From Rhodobacteraceae bacterium HLUCCA09 (lineage in GTDB: Bacteria; Pseudomonadota; Alphaproteobacteria; Rhodobacterales; Rhodobacteraceae): a stretch of 48,063 nucleotides of DNA. The notes under the pieces are model-generated. The model did not search any database and was not told where the DNA came from. It was given only the letters and a program-made list of their open reading frames with translations. This document shows positions 44,077 through 48,063 of the stretch, piece by piece; the stretch's first letter is position 1, and every line of letters starts with the position of its first letter. The stretch spans positions 1 through 48,063 of the forward strand of contig LJNT01000037.1 in assembly GCA_001314685.1 (NCBI GenBank). The letters run 5' to 3'. The position numbers and the translations under genes are program-made.

Positions 44077-44266
44077 CCGCCCGTCTGCGGCGCCGCGGGC
44101 GTGCCGGGCGGCATACCTGCGCATCTGGAACAGAAAAGACGCGCGGGCACCTGTGGCAGGAGACCGGGAGGCGACAGCAGGGCCATCGGCGGAATGGCGA
44201 TCGGCGGGGCGGGGCGGGGTGGCGACCGCGGTTGGCCCCGCGGGCGGCCGCCTCTATATGACGCGC

Positions 44267-44737
44267 ATGTTCGCAGATCTTCTCCGCCGTCTCTCGGCGC
44301 CCGACCCCGAGCCGCTTCCCGACCCGGACGCGCGCCGTGCCCTCACCGCGCTGCTGGTGCGGCTCGCCCGCGCCGACGGCGACTATGCCGAGAGCGAGAT
44401 CGCCCGGATCGACCGGATCTCGATGTCCCGCTACGGCTTGTCGCCGGTCGAGGCCGCCGCCCTGCGCCGCGACGCCGAGCAACTCGAATCGGAGGCTCCC
44501 GACACGGTGCGCTTCACGCGCGCGATCAAGGACGCCGTGCCCTACGAGGAGCGCGAGGCGGTGCTCGAGGCCATGTGGGACGTGGTGCTGGCCGACGGCG
44601 AGCGCGACCACGAGGAAGACGGGCTGCTGCGGCTGGTGGCCAACCTGCTGGGCGTGGCCGACCGCGACAGCGCGCGCGCGCGGCAGCGGGTCGAGGCGCG
44701 CGGCGGCGGCTCCGGGGCGGCGTCCGGGTCGGGCTGA
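44267..44737 (+). CDS. TerB-like protein, copy 2
   Basis: 156 residues, clearly paralogous to copy 1: LLVRLARADGDYAESEIARIDRIS matches LLVRIAKADGHYDAAEIARIDRIL, and MWDVVLADGERDHEEDGLLRLV matches the second TerB motif. I choose ATG 44267 (MFADLLRRL), which parallels copy 1 (MIQGLLDRL); an ATG three codons earlier is possible, and CTATAT just ahead would suit a -10 box, so a leaderless or very short-leader mRNA may be made. The PhnD-like gene follows after 19 bp. Function unknown. Confidence 0.82.
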   Translation: MFADLLRRLSAPDPEPLPDPDARRALTALLVRLARADGDYAESEIARIDRISMSRYGLSPVEAAALRRDAEQLESEAPDTVRFTRAIKDAVPYEEREAVLEAMWDVVLADGERDHEEDGLLRLVANLLGVADRDSARARQRVEARGGGSGAASGSG

Positions 44738-44756
44738 GGCGACGAGGGGCCGAAGG

Positions 44757-45524
44757 GTGATCGCCGGCCTGCCCATGTACGACCGGCCCGAGACGCGCGG
44801 CGCGACAGACCGGCTGTGGTCTGCCATCGCCGTCCGTCTGCGCGCGACGGGGATCGCCGCTCCGGAGGCCCTCACGCGCGGCGCCGACCCGTGGTCGCTC
44901 TGGCGCGACCCCGACCTGCTGCTCGCGCAGACCTGCGGGCTGCCTTATCGGGCCCGGCTCCACCGAGAGGTGACGCTGGTCGCCACGCCCGATTACGGCG
45001 TCGCCGGATGCCCGCCCGGCCATTACCGCTCGGTGGTCGTGGTGCGCTCCGGCGAGGGCGTGCCGCCTGCCCCGCGCCTCGCCTGCAACGACCCGCTCTC
45101 GCAATCGGGCTGGGCGGCCGCGCTCGACTGGGCCGCCGCCCGTGGCGTGACCTTCCGCGCGGTTCTCGAGACCGGGGCGCACGCCGCTTCCGCCCGTACC
45201 GTCGCCGAGGGGCGGGCCGACATTGCCGCGATCGACGCCGTGACATGGCGCCTGCTGACCCGCGTCGAGCCGGCCGCCGCCACCCTGCAGGTGATCGACC
45301 GCACCGCTCCCCGCCCCGGCCTGCCGCTGATCGCGGGCCCGGGGCGCGACCCTGCCTCCCTTGCCGCGGCGGTAGAGGGGGCCATCGCCGCGCTCGCCAC
45401 GGAAGACCGGGCCGCCCTCGGCCTTGTCGGGCTCGCGCGACTCCCCGCCGCCGCCTATCTTGCGCTTCCAATTCCGCCCGATCCCGCGGCATATGCCGCG
45501 CGAATGGGCGATCCGGCAGCCTGA
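44757..45524 (+). CDS. PhnD-like (phosphonate/phosphite-binding family) protein without signal peptide
   Basis: 255 residues resembling PhnD-type periplasmic binding proteins: LLAQTCGLPYRARL, PPGHYRSVVVVRSGEG, ACNDPLSQSGWAAALDW, LETGAHAASARTVAEGRADIAAIDAVTWRL. The N-terminus (VIAGLPMYDRPETRGATDRLW) lacks an export signal, so it may act in the cytoplasm as a sensor or as an enzyme-like derivative. GTG 44757 follows GAGGGGCCGAAGG; ATG 44775 is the alternative. No phosphonate transporter genes adjoin; an amino-acid ABC transporter follows. Ligand unknown. Confidence 0.78.
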   Translation: MIAGLPMYDRPETRGATDRLWSAIAVRLRATGIAAPEALTRGADPWSLWRDPDLLLAQTCGLPYRARLHREVTLVATPDYGVAGCPPGHYRSVVVVRSGEGVPPAPRLACNDPLSQSGWAAALDWAAARGVTFRAVLETGAHAASARTVAEGRADIAAIDAVTWRLLTRVEPAAATLQVIDRTAPRPGLPLIAGPGRDPASLAAAVEGAIAALATEDRAALGLVGLARLPAAAYLALPIPPDPAAYAARMGDPAA

Positions 45525-45618
45525 CAGCGCCCCTCCCCGCGCCTTAGCCGTTGCATTCGGCCGCCATCCGTTCCTTACTCGAGGGCCAGCACCACCCGAG
45601 AGAGCGCGCGCCCGACCC

Positions 45619-46449
45619 ATGCCCTACGCCGAAGCGGCCCCCATGCCCGAGTCCGGCGCGTCCGCAGGTGCCGATGCAGTGCCGGCCGGCTCCCCGGTCA
45701 TCGAGATCCGCGGATTGCACAAGGCCTACGGGGCACTCGAGGTGCTCAAGGGTGTCGACATGACCGCGCCGCGCGGCCACGTCGTGTCGCTGATCGGCTC
45801 GTCCGGGTCGGGCAAATCCACGCTCCTGCGCTGCGCCAACCTTCTGGAAGACAGCCAGCAGGGCGAGATCCTGTTCGAGGGCGAGCCGGTGCGCTGGAAG
45901 GGCGAGGGCCAGGCCCGCCGCCCCGCCGACCGCGCCCAGATGATCCGCATCCGCACGAACCTGTCGATGGTGTTCCAGCAGTTCAACCTGTGGGCGCACA
46001 TGACCGTCCTGCAGAACGTGGTCGAGGCGCCGGTCACCGTGCTCGGCCACGACCGCGACGAGGCCGAGGCGCGCGGTCGCGCCCTGCTCGACAAGGTCGG
46101 CATCGGCGACAAGGCCGAGGCGTGGCCGGCCCAGCTCTCGGGCGGGCAGCAGCAGCGCGCCGCGATCGCCCGGGCGCTGGCGATGGAACCGCGGGCGCTG
46201 CTGTTCGACGAGCCGACCTCGGCGCTCGACCCCGAGCTCCAGCAGGAGGTCGTGCGCGTCATCAAGGATCTCGCCGCCGAGGAGCGCACGATGCTCCTCG
46301 TCACGCACGACATGCGGCTCGCGGCCGACGTCTCCGACCACGTCTTCTTCCTCCACCAGGGGAAGGTCGAGGAGGAGGGGCCGCCCGACCGGATCTTCGG
46401 CGCGCCGGAAACGGAGCGATTGCAGAAGTTCCTCTCCCACAGCCAATGA
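45619..46449 (+). CDS. Polar amino-acid ABC transporter ATP-binding protein (HisP/ArtP type)
   Basis: 276-residue ATPase. Walker A IGSSGSGKSTLLRCANLL, Q-loop MVFQQFNLWAHMTVLQNVVEAP (the FNLWxHxTxxxN pattern is typical of the HisP group), signature LSGGQQQRAAIARALA, Walker B ALLFDEPTSALDPE and switch His in LVTHDM. It drives uptake with the binding protein and permease encoded just downstream. ATG 45619 is chosen; ATG 45643 is an alternative, since the first 25 residues are not conserved. Confidence 0.93.
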   Translation: MPYAEAAPMPESGASAGADAVPAGSPVIEIRGLHKAYGALEVLKGVDMTAPRGHVVSLIGSSGSGKSTLLRCANLLEDSQQGEILFEGEPVRWKGEGQARRPADRAQMIRIRTNLSMVFQQFNLWAHMTVLQNVVEAPVTVLGHDRDEAEARGRALLDKVGIGDKAEAWPAQLSGGQQQRAAIARALAMEPRALLFDEPTSALDPELQQEVVRVIKDLAAEERTMLLVTHDMRLAADVSDHVFFLHQGKVEEEGPPDRIFGAPETERLQKFLSHSQ

Positions 46450-46484
46450 GGGGAGAGGGGAACCAGACCACCAGGGAGACTTGC

Positions 46485-47219
46485 ATGACCAGACTCATCC
46501 TCACCGCCGCCGCCGCTTCCCTGATCGCGGGCACTGCCGCCGCACAGGACGTGGTGCGCATGGGCACCGAGGGCGCCTACCCCCCGTACAACTTCATCAA
46601 CGACGACGGTGAGGTCGACGGTTACGAGCGCGAGCTCGGCGACCTGTTGTGCGAGCGCGCGGGCCTCACCTGCGAGTGGGTGACCAACGACTGGGATTCG
46701 ATCATCCCCAACCTCACGTCGGGCAACTACGACACGATCATGGCCGGCATGAGCATCACCGACGAACGCGACGAGGTGATCGACTTCACGCAGAACTACA
46801 TCCCGCCCGCGGCCTCGGCCTATGCCGCGACCGACCCCGACGCCGATCTGGCGGGCGGCGTGATCGCGGCGCAGGTCAACACGATCCAGGCCTCCTACGT
46901 CGCCGAATCGGGCGCCACCCTGCTCGAATTCGCCACGCCGGACGAGAGCGTGGCCGCGGTGCGCAACGGCGAGGCCGACGCGGTGTTCGCCGACAAGGAC
47001 TACCTCGTGCCGATCGTCGAGGCGGATGCCGAGATGTCGTTCGTGGGCGACGACGTGGCGCTCGGCGGCGGCGTCGGCATGGGCGTGCGCGACGGCGACG
47101 ACGAGCTGCGCGAGACCTTCGACGCGATCATAGGCGAGCTCAAGGCCGACGGCACGCTGAACGAGATGATCACAAAGTGGTTCGGCGACGAGGGGCAGCT
47201 CTACGACCTGAGCGAATGA
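46485..47219 (+). CDS. Family 3 periplasmic amino-acid binding protein
   Basis: 244 residues. Signal peptide 1-20 (LILTAAAASLIAGTAAAQ), then the family 3 pattern: VVRMGTEGAYPPYNFINDDG, DGYERELGDLLCERAGLTCEWV, DWDSIIPNLTSGNYDTIMAGMSITDERDEVIDFTQNY. Ligand probably a basic or polar amino acid (Lys/Arg/His/ornithine type), from likeness and from the HisP-type partner. ATG 46485 has AGGGAG seven bases upstream. A strong hairpin follows the stop, as often seen behind binding-protein genes that are expressed above their permeases. Confidence 0.93.
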   Translation: MTRLILTAAAASLIAGTAAAQDVVRMGTEGAYPPYNFINDDGEVDGYERELGDLLCERAGLTCEWVTNDWDSIIPNLTSGNYDTIMAGMSITDERDEVIDFTQNYIPPAASAYAATDPDADLAGGVIAAQVNTIQASYVAESGATLLEFATPDESVAAVRNGEADAVFADKDYLVPIVEADAEMSFVGDDVALGGGVGMGVRDGDDELRETFDAIIGELKADGTLNEMITKWFGDEGQLYDLSE

Positions 47220-47239
47220 GCCGCCGCAGCTGATCCGGC

Positions 47240-47266
47240 GGGGCGGCGCCCCTTGCGTGCCGCCCC
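47240..47266 (+). terminator. Hairpin behind the binding-protein gene
   Basis: 8-bp perfect stem GGGGCGGC/GCCGCCCC with an 11-nt loop, 20 bp after the stop. It probably allows partial termination or protects the upstream mRNA, so that binding protein exceeds permease. Confidence 0.5.
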
Positions 47267-47320
47267 CTGCCCCCGACGACGGCGGCGCGGCCCTTCGCGC
47301 CTCCCTGCCCCCGCCCCCGG

Positions 47321-47353
47321 CTTCTTCTTGCCTGAAATATCCCCGCCGGAGGC
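47321..47353 (+). repeat. 33-bp intergenic repeat, copy 2 (after the binding-protein gene)
   Basis: Begins CTTCTTCTTGCCTGAAATAT and ends CCCCGCCGGAGGC; 30 of 33 positions match copy 1 at 42211-42243, same orientation. It lies between a binding-protein gene and the permease gene. Confidence 0.85.
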
Positions 47354-47395
47354 TCCCGCACGCGCAACCAGCGGCCCGCCGGGCCGGGAGGGCCG

Positions 47396-48063
47396 ATGTT
47401 CCCCTTCTGCGAAGACCCGTCCCAGCTCGCCAGTCTGCCGTGGCTCGCCTGCTACCTGACCACGGGCGTGCACATGAACTTCTACGTGAGCTTCGGCACC
47501 GTGCTGCTGCTGCTCGCGATCACCGCGCCCTGCGCCCTGGCCTTCGGCTTCGCCGGCGCCGCCGCCTCGCGCTCGCGCCTGCTGCCGCTGTCGCTGCTGG
47601 GCAAGGGGTACACCTCGATCGTCCGGGGCGTGCCCGACATCGCCTTCTTCCTGTTCTTCGTGATCGCCCTCGACCAGGGGATCGAGTATCTCGTCCACCT
47701 CGCGCGCTGCCCCGACTGGGACGCGCCGATCCGCCAGGGCGCCAACTTCCTCGTCTGTCCCGAGGCCAAGGTGCCGCCCGGCACTGCCGCGCAAGCGTGG
47801 CACGAGACCTACAACTTCGCCCTCGCCGTGTTCACCTTCGCCCTCGTCTTCGGCGCCTTCGCGGCCAACGTGCTCCACGGCGCCATGCGCGCGGTGCCGC
47901 GCGCGCAGATGGAGACGGCCGAAGCCTACGGCATGACCGAGCGGCAGGCGTTCTGGCGCATCCTCGTGCCGCAGATGTGGATCTACGCGCTGCCCGGCCT
48001 GTCGAACCTGTGGATGATCCTGATGAAGGCGACGCCGCTGCTGTTCCTGCTCGGCGTCGAGGA
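47396..48063 (+). CDS. Polar amino-acid ABC transporter permease (HisQ/ArtQ type), 5' part
   Basis: 222 residues are present and the frame is still open at the right edge. The ATG at 47396 (MFPFCEDPSQLASLPWLACYL) follows GGGAGGGCCG. Hydrophobic segments near residues 30-60, 75-95 and 140-165 and the HisQM signature are seen: SIVRGVPDIAFFLFFVI, ANVLHGAMRAVPRAQMETAEAYGMTERQAFWRILVPQMW. The EAA-loop pattern EAYGM is intact. It works with the HisP-type ATPase and binding protein just upstream; a second permease (HisM-like) is expected past the window. Confidence 0.93.
   Translation, partial: MFPFCEDPSQLASLPWLACYLTTGVHMNFYVSFGTVLLLLAITAPCALAFGFAGAAASRSRLLPLSLLGKGYTSIVRGVPDIAFFLFFVIALDQGIEYLVHLARCPDWDAPIRQGANFLVCPEAKVPPGTAAQAWHETYNFALAVFTFALVFGAFAANVLHGAMRAVPRAQMETAEAYGMTERQAFWRILVPQMWIYALPGLSNLWMILMKATPLLFLLGVE

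Noticed and set aside
43624-44737. Tellurite-resistance operon
   Set aside because: Only TerB-like domains are present; no terC, terD, terZ or terA. Stand-alone TerB-fold proteins are common without that phenotype.
44757-47219. Phosphonate uptake system
   Set aside because: The PhnD-like protein is followed by a HisP-type ATPase, a family 3 amino-acid binding protein and a HisQ-type permease, not by PhnC/PhnE.

Overview
The window is chromosomal DNA of a very GC-rich alphaproteobacterium, most likely order Rhodobacterales (Rhodobacteraceae/Paracoccaceae). The family assignment rests on gene content and order: the run rnd-kdsD-lptC-lptA-lptB-rpoN-hpf-ptsN, a DUF6446-type gene beside glyS, purA next to DUF2842, secG-pyrG, and the CTTG-N18-CCTATAT heat-shock promoter typical of alphaproteobacteria. 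I see no tRNA, rRNA, CRISPR array, insertion sequence or prophage.

Layout. 1-1004: 5' part of dnaK (minus) with a sigma-32-type promoter, divergent from alkB (1195-1812). 2250-12822: a surface-glycan region with an SH3/COG3650-like protein and a KpsM-type export permease (minus), then cysQ, kdsB, galU, galE, two paralogous GT-A glycosyltransferases, a GT14-like branching glycosyltransferase and a NodH-type sulfotransferase (plus). 12839-19025: an eight-gene minus-strand run joining Kdo synthesis (kdsD) and LPS transport (lptCAB) to rpoN, hpf and ptsN, with RNase D at the upstream end. 19168-20172: alpha/beta hydrolase. 20221-24585: a 1454-residue RTX-type secreted protein with two families of internal repeats (minus). 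24887-30664: a 58-residue membrane protein, glyQ, then an FkbM methyltransferase and a sulfotransferase-like gene lying between glyQ and the DUF6446-glyS pair. 30824-32402: DMT permease and thiamine pyrophosphokinase, converging and overlapping. 32553-36719: a 1388-residue, mostly disordered, acidic protein with conserved ends. 36846-42156: DUF2842, purA, M42 peptidase, secG, pyrG. 42311-44737: MipA/OmpV outer-membrane protein and a tandem pair of TerB-like genes. 44757-48063: a PhnD-like protein and a polar amino-acid ABC transporter (ATPase, binding protein, permease running off the window).

How the genes work together. GalU and GalE make UDP-glucose and UDP-galactose, KdsD and KdsB make Kdo and CMP-Kdo, three glycosyltransferases and two sulfotransferase-like proteins could build and decorate a surface glycan, CysQ would remove the PAP that sulfotransferases release, and LptABC and the KpsM-like permease handle export. 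The combined picture of a sulfated glycan is inference. The less usual items are the RTX protein with nine ~93-residue repeats arranged as three triplets, the two-gene insertion between glyQ and glyS, the giant disordered protein, a 12-bp coding minisatellite in kdsD, a glycosyltransferase whose conserved N-terminus lies behind an in-frame TGA, and a 33-bp intergenic repeat present twice.
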